A stretch of DNA of 23,343 nt from assembly GCA_028290245.1 (NCBI GenBank), contig JAQGKG010000332.1:1-23343 (forward strand), in the 5' to 3' direction. Under the pieces are notes generated by a model. It was not told the DNA's origin, searched no databases, and saw nothing but the letters and a program-made list of their open reading frames with translations. The position numbers and the translations under genes are program-made. Origin of the DNA: Devosia sp. Lineage in GTDB: Bacteria > Pseudomonadota > Alphaproteobacteria > Rhizobiales > Devosiaceae. This document shows positions 14,185-21,477 of this stretch, in pieces; the first letter of the stretch is position 1, and each line of letters starts with the position of its first letter.

Positions 14185-15099
14185 TCACTCCTTGGAAGTG
14201 CTCAGCCCATTGATGGGCACTTTGAGGTAGGTCTTGCCGTCATCCTCGGCGGGCGGCAGTTGCCCGGCCCGCATGTTGACCTGCAGGGACGGGATGATGA
14301 GCTTGGGCATGGACAGCGTCTTGTCGCGGTCCTCTCGCATCTTCACGAAATCGTCTTCGGAGGTGCCGTGACCAACATGGATGTTGTGGTCGCGTTCCTC
14401 GGCGACGGTCGTTTCCCACTGGATGTCGCGGCCGTTGGGTCCATAGTCGTGGCACATGAAGAGCCGCATTTCGCCCGGTAGGGTCAGAAGGCGCTGGATG
14501 GACCGGTAGAGCGTGCGGGCATCGCCGCCTGGGAAGTCAGCCCGTGCAGAACCGCCATCGGGCATGAACAGGGTGTCGCCAACGAAGGCAGCATTGCCGA
14601 TCACGTGCACCATGTCCGCCGGCGTGTGGCCTGGCGTGAACAGAGTATGGGTAGTCAGCGTGCCGATCTGATAGCTATCGCCATCCTTGAACAGCTGGTC
14701 GAATTGCGACCCGTCACGCTGAAACTCGGTCCCTTCATTGAAAATCTTGCCGAAGGTGTCCTGCACCACGCAGATCTGACCACCGATCCCGAGCTTGCCG
14801 CCCAGCTTGGACTGGATGTAGGGCGCAGCGGATAGATGGTCGGCATGGACATGCGTCTCGATCAGCCATTCCAGCACCCAGCCGTGTTCCTGGATGTGTA
14901 GGATGATGCTGTCGGCGCCATCATGGGCGATGTTGCCGGAGGCATAGTCGAAGTCCATGACCGAGTCGATGACGGCGCAGGCGTCCGAATTCGGGTCTTT
15001 GACGATGTAGCTGATGGTGTTGGTCGGCTCGTCGAAAAAGGCGACGACTTCCGGCTTCACAGTCAGGTCTGGCTTGAAGGGAATGGGTTGGCTGTACAT
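14185..15099 (-). CDS. MBL-fold persulfide dioxygenase (ETHE1/Blh-like)
   Basis: 304-residue cytosolic enzyme that oxidises glutathione persulfide (GSSH) to sulfite. The metallo-beta-lactamase Fe site is complete: HVHADH (H83, H85, D87, H88), GHTP (H158), VGDTLF (D175) and CHDYG (H217). The ADFPGGDARTLYRSI stretch is characteristic of the ETHE1-like and Blh group. AGGAGATTTCC precedes ATG 15099, so the longer frame from 15120 is not the start. It lies between the YeeE/YedE genes and the sulfurtransferase gene. Together they form the classic hydrogen sulfide detoxification operon under BigR control. Confidence 0.93.
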   Translation of the reverse strand: MYSQPIPFKPDLTVKPEVVAFFDEPTNTISYIVKDPNSDACAVIDSVMDFDYASGNIAHDGADSIILHIQEHGWVLEWLIETHVHADHLSAAPYIQSKLGGKLGIGGQICVVQDTFGKIFNEGTEFQRDGSQFDQLFKDGDSYQIGTLTTHTLFTPGHTPADMVHVIGNAAFVGDTLFMPDGGSARADFPGGDARTLYRSIQRLLTLPGEMRLFMCHDYGPNGRDIQWETTVAEERDHNIHVGHGTSEDDFVKMREDRDKTLSMPKLIIPSLQVNMRAGQLPPAEDDGKTYLKVPINGLSTSKE

Positions 15100-15123
15100 G
15101 GAAATCTCCTTTCGGTTCAAAAA

Positions 15124-15561
15124 TCAGGGTAGCGCCCGGCGGCGAGCAGATAGAGCCCCCAAGCCATTGACCAAGAGAATGCCAGCGATCATCGCGCAGA
15201 CGAAGGTAATCGGGCTGGACTGTCCCGACCCAAGCGCCGGTATGGCGCCGCCAGGGCAGAAGCCAGCAATGCCCCAACCAACACCGAAGAGTGCCGAGCC
15301 GCCGATCAAAGGCAGGCCCAGCTGGCGCTTCGCGGGCAGGTGGAACGTGCGCTCCAGGACCGGTGTGGGCCGCTGCAGAACGACTTTGTAGCCAAGGAAA
15401 GTCACGACGAGGGCTGACGCCATCACCAGTGCCAGACTCGGGTCCCAGGTGCCGAAGACGTCGAAGAAGTTCAGAACCTTGGCAGGGTTGGCCATTCCGG
15501 AAACGACAATGCCAACGCCGAACACCAGTCCGGTGGCCATAGCGGAGAGGATGCGGCGCAT
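15124..15561 (-). CDS. YeeE/YedE half-protein, C-terminal type
   Basis: 145-residue membrane protein, one half of the YeeE/YedE (DUF395/TsuA-like) transporter of thiosulfate or other sulfur compounds. It has about four helices: residues 8-24, 44-60, 86-104 and 117-133. The family's Cys motif GWGIAGFCPGGAIPALG includes C102. The start ATG 15561 is joined to the stop of the upstream half (TGATG), so translation is coupled. It is followed by the persulfide dioxygenase after 24 bases. In other bacteria both halves are often one polypeptide. It should act as a heteromer with the next half. Confidence 0.88.
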   Translation of the reverse strand: MRRILSAMATGLVFGVGIVVSGMANPAKVLNFFDVFGTWDPSLALVMASALVVTFLGYKVVLQRPTPVLERTFHLPAKRQLGLPLIGGSALFGVGWGIAGFCPGGAIPALGSGQSSPITFVCAMIAGILLVNGLGALSARRRALP

Positions 15562-15989
15562 CAAAAGCCTCCCAGCACGTGGCGGATGACGAAGACGGTG
15601 ACGAAGGTGGCCGCCATGAAGGTCGCCGTGGCAACGATGGAGCGCCTCGAGAGACGGGCGATGCCGCAAACGCCATGTCCCGAGGTGCACCCGCCCCCGA
15701 AGGTAACCCCAATGCCCACCAGCAGGCCGCCAAGGATGATAGCCCAGGACGGAAGATCGGCCTGCAGCGGAAGCGCAACGCCGGTCAACAGCGTTACGAC
15801 AACTGGCGCGGCGATCGCGCCGACCAGGAAGGCTACCCGCCAGTCCCAGTCGCCCTTAGGCCAGATTGCGCCGGTGAGAATTCCGGTCATTCCAGCGACG
15901 CGGCCATGGACAGCCATAAGCGCAACAGCGGCGATTCCAACCAGGGAGCCGCCCAGCAGCGCCTCAATGGGGGTGAAAGTGGTGATCAT
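15561..15989 (-). CDS. YeeE/YedE half-protein, N-terminal type
   Basis: 142-residue membrane protein with helices near residues 9-25, 51-71, 82-98 and 118-137, and the conserved Cys motif GGGCTSGHGVCGIARLS with C101 and C108. The paired Cys in the two halves form the path that relays sulfane sulfur across the membrane in YeeE (TsuA). ATG 15989 is used because AGGTCC precedes it and the frame above it overlaps the regulatory region. It is the first gene of the sulfide operon, divergent from the BigR/SqrR-like gene, with the palindrome at 16056-16067 between them. Confidence 0.88.
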   Translation of the reverse strand: MITTFTPIEALLGGSLVGIAAVALMAVHGRVAGMTGILTGAIWPKGDWDWRVAFLVGAIAAPVVVTLLTGVALPLQADLPSWAIILGGLLVGIGVTFGGGCTSGHGVCGIARLSRRSIVATATFMAATFVTVFVIRHVLGGF

Positions 15990-16055
15990 GGACCTATCTT
16001 GAGATAATAAGTTTATGCGGTTCGGCTGACCCGCCAACAAAGTACGTTGCTTTAT

Positions 16056-16067
16056 ATATTCGAATAT
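16056..16067. promoter_or_regulatory. BigR/SqrR-type operator in the divergent region
   Basis: A perfect 12-base palindrome ATATTCGAATAT within an AT-rich stretch (16050-16075), placed between the divergent sulfide operon and the ArsR-family sensor. BigR and SqrR bind AT-rich palindromes with ATTC/GAAT half-sites. Both flanking genes would be repressed together until persulfide oxidises the sensor. Confidence 0.7.
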
Positions 16068-16105
16068 TCTAATGTGTCAACCGTCAAAGCAGATTGGGTT
16101 GCGAC

Positions 16106-16420
16106 ATGAACATCACTGACCTTGAACCTCGGGCCGAAGAAGCGGCGCAGCTGCTCACCGCTATGGCGAACCCGAAGCGGCTTTTGGTCTTGTGCAATTT
16201 GCTCGAGCAGGAACGTAGCGTCAGTGAACTGTCTGGGATCGTCGGGCTCGAGCAGTCGCCGTTGTCGCAACATCTTTCGAAGTTGCGTGCGCTTGGACTG
16301 GTGAAAACGCGCCGGGAGGGCCAAACCATCTACTATCGACTGGCTTCAGAGCCGGTAAACCGTGTCTTGACCACGCTTTATGAGATTTACTGTGAGCCGC
16401 AGGTCACTGCGGTTGGATGA
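16106..16420 (+). CDS. bigR: ArsR-family persulfide sensor, BigR/SqrR type
   Basis: 104-residue winged-helix repressor (ArsR family). The recognition helix region SPLSQHLSKLRALGLVKTRREG is typical. Two Cys, C30 (VLCNLL) and C96 (IYCEPQ), are 66 residues apart, the same spacing as the redox pair C41/C107 of SqrR and C42/C108 of BigR, which form a di- or tetrasulfide with persulfides and release DNA. There are no metal-ligand motifs of arsenic or zinc sensors. ATG 16106 is chosen; a TTG at 16094 in frame would add four residues. It is divergent from the sulfide detoxification operon, which it most likely represses together with itself. Confidence 0.9.
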   Translation: MNITDLEPRAEEAAQLLTAMANPKRLLVLCNLLEQERSVSELSGIVGLEQSPLSQHLSKLRALGLVKTRREGQTIYYRLASEPVNRVLTTLYEIYCEPQVTAVG

Positions 16421-16530
16421 TGAGTGGCAACTGGACATAAACGGGCCAACCTTGCTGCCTAACGCCTGCGTGATCAACTGACGCGCCTGCGATTCAGCAT
16501 GCGTTAACCAGACCGAGGCAGATTGCCGGC

Positions 16531-16857
16531 ATGTTTTACCGACGGTTCACATGGCTGACGGCTGTCATCGCCCTGGTATTTGCATCACTGCTCGCAACGC
16601 CCATCGCGGCCGCGACAGCGCATTCCTACGCCATAGGGGCCGTTGTTGAGGCCGTCGACGCGCACGGCCATGTCCATCACGAGATGGGCGCCGACGAGCA
16701 CGACGCCATCGATCACGCGCATGACGTGCCGTACAATCAGGCGGCAACTATCGTCGCCATAGCCACCTGGCAGCCGGACCGGCCCGGAGATTTCGTCAAG
16801 AGGATCGAGAGCGCGATCCGGGTCAGCTTTGAACGGCCGCCCAAATCCATCCGGTGA
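16531..16857 (+). CDS. Small His-rich exported protein with RPP motif
   Basis: 108 residues, unrecognised family. The signal peptide (YRRFTWLTAVIALVFASLLA, cleavage near IAAATA) precedes a His/Asp-rich segment: AHGHVHHEMGADEHDAIDHAHD. A short hydrophobic stretch (ATIVAIATW) and an ending SFERPPKSIR follow. The composition and ending resemble the other small exported proteins in the window. It lies 46 bases before the likely start of the HupE-like gene, so the two may form one transcript. The His clusters suit Ni(II), Co(II), Zn(II) or Cu binding; which metal is not shown. Confidence 0.65.
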   Translation: MFYRRFTWLTAVIALVFASLLATPIAAATAHSYAIGAVVEAVDAHGHVHHEMGADEHDAIDHAHDVPYNQAATIVAIATWQPDRPGDFVKRIESAIRVSFERPPKSIR

Positions 16858-16903
16858 CCTGACCGGGGGGACGCCCCTTCTGTTCACATCGATGGATTTT
16901 ATC

Positions 16904-17626
16904 ATGACCCCAAGACCCTTGCGGGCGAACTGGCCGTTGAGGCCACTCGCGACCGTGATGCTGGCACTGACCACTCTCCTAGCCTTCGGGGACGTCGCCA
17001 ACGCCCATGGCGTCGCGACTTCGGACGCCGGCTATATCGCCGAGATCACCGGCCTCAACCTGTTGCCCTACGTATACCTGGGCGCCAAGCACATGATCAC
17101 TGGTTACGACCACATCCTGTTCCTGCTCGGCGTCATCTTCTTTCTCTACCGAATGGAGCATATCGGCATTTACGTGTCGCTGTTCGCCATCGGGCACTCG
17201 ACCACAATGCTGTTGGGGGTCTATTTCAACTGGGCGATCAGCTCGTATTTCATCGACGCCATTATCGGTCTCTCAGTTGCTTACAAGGCACTCGACAATA
17301 TCGGCACGTTTCAGCGCTGGTTCGGCTTTCAACCCGATACAAAGGCCGCAACGCTGATCTTCGGGCTGTTCCATGGCCTGGGGCTCGCCTCCAAGGTGCT
17401 CGAATACAACATGTCCGAGGATGGCCTGCTGCCCAACCTCATCGCCTTCAATATCGGAGTCGAGATCGGGCAACTCATGGCGCTCGCCATCATCCTTATC
17501 CTCATGGGTTTCTGGCGCCGCACGCGCTCGTTCTGGAAGCTCGCCTATTCTGCAAACGTCGCCATGATGTGCGCCGGTTTCGTGCTGTTCGGATACCAGC
17601 TCGTCGGCCTCGTCGTCGTGCCCTAA
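16904..17626 (+). CDS. HupE/UreJ-like membrane protein
   Basis: 240-residue integral membrane protein of the HupE/UreJ_2 family (PF13795), metal permeases linked to nickel or cobalt. It has a short N-terminal segment ending AHG, as in HupE, then GAKHMITGYDHILFLLGVIFFL, GHSTTMLLGVY, SVAYKALDN and FGLFHGLGLASKVLE, each a conserved motif with His residues in helices. Six helices are likely. ATG 16904 is used; ATG 16892 and 16829 are possible in-frame starts and none has a strong ribosome site. No hydrogenase or urease genes are in the window. It is paired with the 'transmembrane anchor' protein 12 bases on and with dmeR-like genes. Confidence 0.88.
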   Translation: MTPRPLRANWPLRPLATVMLALTTLLAFGDVANAHGVATSDAGYIAEITGLNLLPYVYLGAKHMITGYDHILFLLGVIFFLYRMEHIGIYVSLFAIGHSTTMLLGVYFNWAISSYFIDAIIGLSVAYKALDNIGTFQRWFGFQPDTKAATLIFGLFHGLGLASKVLEYNMSEDGLLPNLIAFNIGVEIGQLMALAIILILMGFWRRTRSFWKLAYSANVAMMCAGFVLFGYQLVGLVVVP

Positions 17627-17638
17627 GGATCGACACAC

Positions 17639-18424
17639 ATGTACAACACCGAATATCCCAGCAAGGCAGACCTGCCCTCGACCAACCGTTTGATACGTTC
17701 GACAGTCATCGCTGGCATCGGCGCGCTGGCCATCCTCGTCACCGTGGTGCTTCCATCCGAGTATGGCATCGATCCGACAGGCCTAGGACGGCTGACGGGT
17801 CTGACGACCATGGGCCAGATAAAGATGCAACTCGCCCGAGAGGCCGCCGCGGACGGGGCCCTGAGCGCCGCTGTTGCGGCAGGGACAGCGGTCCCCAGCG
17901 CCGCACCGGGACAGTTGGCTGTCGATACCCAGCAGTTGGCAGCCCGGGTCGATGCCCTCGAAGGCGTCATCCGGCAATTGCGATCGGCGCCACCGGCAAC
18001 CCCCGCTGCGCCCGTTCTACCCGCGCTGGTGCCAGTTGAACCGCTTCCGACGCAACAGGCCGCAGCATCAACTGTGGCTGTGGAAGCGCCCGCTCCGATT
18101 GCCACACCGCTTTGGCGAGACGAAGTAAGCTTCACCCTCACGCCCATGCAGGGCGCCGAATACAAGCTGGTCATGCAGGCCGGTGCCGTCGCCAGCTATG
18201 AATTCGTGGTTGATGGCGGCGTCATCAACTTCGACGCGCACGGCGAGGGAGAGGGGCAGTCGCTAAGCTATGAAAAAGGTCGCGGGGTGGCGAGCGACGC
18301 CGGCGAGATGATCCCGCCGGTCTCCGGCACCCACGGCTGGTTCTTCCGAAACCGTGGCAACGAAGACGTGGTGGTGACCCTCCGCACCGGCGGCGACTAC
18401 CAGGAGCTACGCAAGCTCATCTGA
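17639..18424 (+). CDS. Membrane-anchored protein ('transmembrane anchor protein')
   Basis: 261 residues: a single N-terminal transmembrane helix (residues about 22-40, STVIAGIGALAILVTVVLP) after a short cytosolic leader (PSTNRLIRS), then EYGIDPTGLGRLTGLTTMGQIK, typical of proteins annotated 'transmembrane anchor protein'. A coiled-coil-like stretch (QQLAARVDALEGVIRQLR, about 100-117) and an Ala/Pro linker precede a C-terminal beta-rich domain (residues about 155-261: WRDEVSFTLTPMQGAEYKL, GGVINFDAHGEGEGQ, GTHGWFFRNRGNEDVVVTL). The function is unknown. It is almost always beside HupE-like permeases, so it may be a periplasmic partner that binds or delivers metal. Confidence 0.8.
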   Translation: MYNTEYPSKADLPSTNRLIRSTVIAGIGALAILVTVVLPSEYGIDPTGLGRLTGLTTMGQIKMQLAREAAADGALSAAVAAGTAVPSAAPGQLAVDTQQLAARVDALEGVIRQLRSAPPATPAAPVLPALVPVEPLPTQQAAASTVAVEAPAPIATPLWRDEVSFTLTPMQGAEYKLVMQAGAVASYEFVVDGGVINFDAHGEGEGQSLSYEKGRGVASDAGEMIPPVSGTHGWFFRNRGNEDVVVTLRTGGDYQELRKLI

Positions 18425-18456
18425 GCCTGTTCGGGCAGCAACTGCCATAGAAATGC

Positions 18457-18483
18457 GCTCCCGACCTTCAACGGGCCGGGAGC
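18457..18483 (+). terminator. Hairpin after the HupE/anchor unit
   Basis: GCTCCCG (18457-18463) and CGGGAGC (18477-18483) form a 7-bp stem with a 13-base loop. It lies 32 bases after the anchor-protein stop and before the DmeR-like operator. No T-run follows, so termination strength is unknown. Confidence 0.4.
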
Positions 18484-18510
18484 CTCAAAAGAGCTATCGA
18501 GGCTTGCACG

Positions 18511-18530
18511 ATATCCCCCAGGGGGGATAT
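18511..18530 (+). promoter_or_regulatory. CsoR/RcnR-type operator before the DmeR-like gene
   Basis: Perfect inverted repeat ATATCCCCCAGGGGGGATAT with 9-bp arms and a 2-base centre. It ends 9 bases before ATG 18540. The C-tract/G-tract dyad is the same design as the operator at 9560-9576 but with a longer arm, as in DmeR and RcnR sites, so each repressor likely has its own target. Confidence 0.85.
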
Positions 18531-18539
18531 GGGTGTCGC

Positions 18540-18830
18540 ATGACCGATGTTGAATTGCACCCGCACCGCCACGCCACCCATCCCCAGATCGTCAAGCGCC
18601 TCAAGCGTGCCGATGGACACCTGAAATCGGTGATCAAAATGATCGAAGGCGGGCGGTCCTGCCTCGACATTGCCCAGCAATTGCACGCCGTGGAAAAAGC
18701 CATTGCCCAGGCCAAGAAGACGCTGATCCACGATCATCTTGACCATTGCCTTGCCGACGCTGTGGGGCCGCTTGAAGACGCGGATCGCGCCCGTTTCGAC
18801 GAATTCCGCGACATAGCTAAATACCTCTAG
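18540..18830 (+). CDS. dmeR: CsoR/RcnR-family Ni/Co repressor, DmeR-like
   Basis: 96-residue all-helical repressor of the DUF156 family. The N-terminus is His-rich (HPHRHATHP) and the core KRLKRADGHLKSVIKMIEGG is followed by C41, H66 and C70 (GGRSCLDI and HDHLDHC), the full Cys-His-Cys ligand set with spacing 25 and 4. The HATHPQIVKRLKRADGHL and HDHLDHC strings match DmeR-type proteins that respond to Ni and Co. The start ATG 18540 is fixed by the operator that ends 9 bases upstream. An MFS and a NicO-type exporter follow directly, so the three are one operon under its control. Copper sensing cannot be excluded from the ligand set alone. Confidence 0.85.
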   Translation: MTDVELHPHRHATHPQIVKRLKRADGHLKSVIKMIEGGRSCLDIAQQLHAVEKAIAQAKKTLIHDHLDHCLADAVGPLEDADRARFDEFRDIAKYL

Positions 18831-18839
18831 GAAAATTCC

Positions 18840-20159
18840 ATGCTGGCTGTTCTGCGCAACCGCACCTATCGCCATTTATTTCTTGCCCAGGTGATCGCCC
18901 TGATCGGAACCGGGCTTGCCACCGTGGCGCTCGGTCTCCTCGCCTTCAACCTGGCCGGAGAAAATGCCGGCGCGGTGCTTGGTACGGCACTCGCGATCAA
19001 GATGATCGCCTATGTTGTGGTAGCGCCGATCGCTTCGGCCTTTGCCGAGAAGCTGCCACGGCGGACGATGCTTGTCGCTCTCGACCTTGTGCGGGCCGCC
19101 GTTGCGCTATTCTTGCCGTTCGTGACCGAGATCTGGCAGGTCTATGTCCTGATCTTCCTCCTGCAATCGGCTTCGGCAGCCTTCACGCCGACGTTCCAGG
19201 CGACTATTCCTGATGTCCTTCCGCAGGAACGAGACTACACACGCGCCCTCTCACTTTCACGGCTGGCCTATGATCTCGAAAGCGTGGTGAGCCCCCTGCT
19301 AGCCGCCGCGCTCCTGACGGTGATCTCGTTCAGCAGTCTCTTTGCCGGAACCGTCATCGGTTTTGTCGCATCTGCCCTCCTGGTGGTGTCGGTCGTGCTG
19401 CCCAGCCCCAAACCCGCCGCGCCACGTGGCATCTATGATCGCACCACGCGCGGTCTTCGCATTTATCTAAATACCCCACGTCTTCGTGGCCTGCTGGCGC
19501 TCACTTTTGCCGTGTCGGCTGCGGGGGCTATGGTGATCGTCAACACCGTCGTCCTCGTGCAGGCGGGGTTCGGACTGGACCAGCAATGGACCGCCGTAGC
19601 CCTGGCGGCCTTCGGCGCCGGATCGATGGGGGCGGCATTCGCTCTGCCAGTCCTGCTCGACCGATTTCCTGACCGAGCGGTAATGTTGGTCGGCGCCACC
19701 TTGCTCGTCATGACGATGCTGCTGGGCAGCCTGCTTGCGGGCTATCAAAGCCTGCTCGTCCTGTGGACTGTGGTCGGCGTCGGATACTCTGTTACGCAGA
19801 CCCCTGCGGGACGCCTGATCCGCAGGTCGTCCAATCCCGAGGACCGACCGGCACTGTTTGCCGCCCAGTTCGCTCTTTCGCACGCGACTTGGCTGGTGAC
19901 CTATCCGCTCGCTGGCTGGCTGGGTGCTGCCGCTGGGTTGCCGGTTACCTTCCTCGCCATGGCCGCCATTGCCGCTTCTGGGCTACTTGCCGCCTTGTAC
20001 CTTTGGCCGGCACACGATCCAGTAATCATCGAGCACACCCATGCCGACCTGCCGGCAGACCATGCTCACATCGCCCAGGCCCGGCCTGCCGGCACTGGCT
20101 ATGTCCACGCGCATGATTTCGTGATCGACAACGAACACGCCTCCTGGCCGGGGCGGTGA
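18840..20159 (+). CDS. MFS exporter with His-rich C-terminal tail
   Basis: 439-residue transporter of the major facilitator family (MFS_3/NreB-like) with twelve hydrophobic helices starting at residues about 10-30. Motifs include FAEKLPRRTMLVALDLVRA (loop 2-3) and PTFQATIPDVLPQE. Residues about 395-439 form a cytosolic tail with many His: IIEHTHADLPADHAHIAQ and YVHAHDFVIDNEH, as in nickel resistance exporters such as NreB and other Ni/Co-linked members. AGGAAAA precedes ATG 18840. The stop overlaps the GTG start of the NicO gene (GTGA). The gene is directly after dmeR. Ni/Co efflux is inferred from the tail and the neighbours. Confidence 0.85.
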   Translation: MLAVLRNRTYRHLFLAQVIALIGTGLATVALGLLAFNLAGENAGAVLGTALAIKMIAYVVVAPIASAFAEKLPRRTMLVALDLVRAAVALFLPFVTEIWQVYVLIFLLQSASAAFTPTFQATIPDVLPQERDYTRALSLSRLAYDLESVVSPLLAAALLTVISFSSLFAGTVIGFVASALLVVSVVLPSPKPAAPRGIYDRTTRGLRIYLNTPRLRGLLALTFAVSAAGAMVIVNTVVLVQAGFGLDQQWTAVALAAFGAGSMGAAFALPVLLDRFPDRAVMLVGATLLVMTMLLGSLLAGYQSLLVLWTVVGVGYSVTQTPAGRLIRRSSNPEDRPALFAAQFALSHATWLVTYPLAGWLGAAAGLPVTFLAMAAIAASGLLAALYLWPAHDPVIIEHTHADLPADHAHIAQARPAGTGYVHAHDFVIDNEHASWPGR

Positions 20160-20821
20160 GCGATATTCTAGGTTGGTTGGTCGCCATGCAGGTGACGATC
20201 CATGGAGCCATAGCAGAACATATCCAGGCCTTTTCAGGCTCGGGGGACTGGCTGACCCTGCTTGCGGTGTTGCCCATGGGCATGCTGTTTGGCGCAGCGC
20301 ACGGGCTGACGCCTGGTCATAACAAGACTGTACTCGCCAGCTATGTCGTGGGTGACGGCGTGCCGGCAATGCATGCCGGTCTCATGGCGCTGGTTCTCAC
20401 CGCCGTTCACGTCGGGTCTTCGGTGTTCATTGCCTTGGGCGCGGGATTCCTGGTCTCGCGCACCATCACCAGCGCGGGCCAGGCGCCTTTGCTCGAAACG
20501 GCCAGCCGAGTTCTTCTTCTCGGTGTCGGGTTGTGGTTGGTGCTCAGGTCGATCAAGGACCGGCCCCACGTCCATGGCGAAGGCTTCGGTGTGGCCATAA
20601 TGGCCGGAATCGTTCCTTGTCCACTGACACTGTTCGTAATGGTCTTCGCTTTGTCGCAAGGCGTGCCTGAAGCCGGTTTGGTGTTCGCGTTTGCCATGCT
20701 GGCTGGTGTCGGAACTGTACTGGCGGCGGTCGCTCTGGCGGCTTCCCTTGGCGCCAAAGCATTCTCACAGTCTCTAACGCGTCATGGTACCACGGCCAAA
20801 ATTGCCGCAAGGAGCCTTTAG
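20156..20821 (+). CDS. NicO/RcnA-type nickel/cobalt exporter, premature stop
   Basis: 221-residue integral membrane protein of the NicO/HoxN-like RcnA group. Motifs: MLFGAAHGLTPGHNKTVLASYVVGDG (residues about 42-67), LALTAVHVGSSVF and GFGVAIMAGIVPCPLTLFVMVFAL. RcnA exports Ni(II) and Co(II) from the cytosol. The frame stops at TAG (20819-20821) after KIAARSL. The next 17 codons, in the same frame, encode FVAGLVLIALALAQLFG and a normal TAA at 20873-20875: the last transmembrane helix of the family. So this is either a recent nonsense mutation, a sequencing error, or an amber read-through gene. GTG start at 20156 overlaps the MFS stop. Confidence 0.85.
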   Translation: MSDILGWLVAMQVTIHGAIAEHIQAFSGSGDWLTLLAVLPMGMLFGAAHGLTPGHNKTVLASYVVGDGVPAMHAGLMALVLTAVHVGSSVFIALGAGFLVSRTITSAGQAPLLETASRVLLLGVGLWLVLRSIKDRPHVHGEGFGVAIMAGIVPCPLTLFVMVFALSQGVPEAGLVFAFAMLAGVGTVLAAVALAASLGAKAFSQSLTRHGTTAKIAARSL

Positions 20822-20875
20822 TTCGTAGCGGGACTAGTACTGATTGCGTTGGCCCTCGCCCAACTTTTCGGCTAA

Positions 20876-21477
20876 CGAAAATTTGCTACCGACAGTAGGA
20901 ACCACCTGACGTCCGCTTCAAGACCCTTTTCAATGCCACTGAACGTGTACTTGGGCGCAAGCCCGCCGGGCCCATACCGCATATTATGCGAATCAACCAT
21001 TGGCCGGCTGCGCTCCATGTTGGTCGTCGCGGAAGCCCTACCGGGTGGACCTCCGGTGCGAACGTCTCAAGGTTAAGTTCTCGACCTCTTCTAAGGTCCG
21101 AGAGTGGGGTTTCTTCCCGAGCACAGGCGAGCACCATGGAGCAGCCAGAGCACGCGAGCACGCCGAGCACCGCAATCGAGGTCCAAGTGTCTGATTTAGC
21201 GCGATTTTAAGAAACGTGCTTTTGCAACCTATCGCTGAGTTGTCGGAACATTTGCCAACTCAACGGCCGAGTGTCATGGTTTCGTGCCGGTTGATACCGA
21301 GCAGAAAAATCTAAGTATTTGATTTTACTAACTAAATGCCTTAGATTTTGGGAATGTCGATGCAAGGAGCGTTTTTCAGCTTCCAAACCTGACAGATCAC
21401 CCTTGGGGCCCCCAAAGAGCACACCAGCATAGGCCGGCGTCCAAACCCGGCCACCCAACCTTGAGAAAGAAGCTATC
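20876..21477. other. 602-base region without gene, several inverted repeats
   Basis: No supported gene on either strand; the short frames lack family signs. Structure seen: a 13-base palindrome CGCATATTATGCG (20978-20990), a 7-bp inverted repeat TGAGTTG/CAACTCA (21236-21242 and 21256-21262), and a 10-bp inverted repeat AAAATCTAAG/CTTAGATTTT (21306-21315 and 21340-21349) inside an AT-rich stretch. It precedes an unusual winged-helix-like gene. It may be a junction of transferred DNA, an origin-like region or promoter DNA; none is proved. Confidence 0.5.
21306..21349 (+). repeat. 10-bp inverted repeat in AT-rich DNA
   Basis: AAAATCTAAG (21306-21315) and its exact reverse complement CTTAGATTTT (21340-21349) with a 24-base spacer, 129 bases before ATG 21478. 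Candidate operator, terminator of upstream transcription, or part of an origin. AT content here is clearly above the surrounding DNA. Confidence 0.6.

Noticed and set aside
14921..15778. 285-codon - strand frame
   Set aside because: Overlaps the persulfide dioxygenase and YeeE genes in another frame; those have intact family motifs.
20886..21210. Short frames (94 codons -, 74 codons +) in the gene-free region
   Set aside because: No ribosome site of note, no domain, and composition like random GC-rich DNA.
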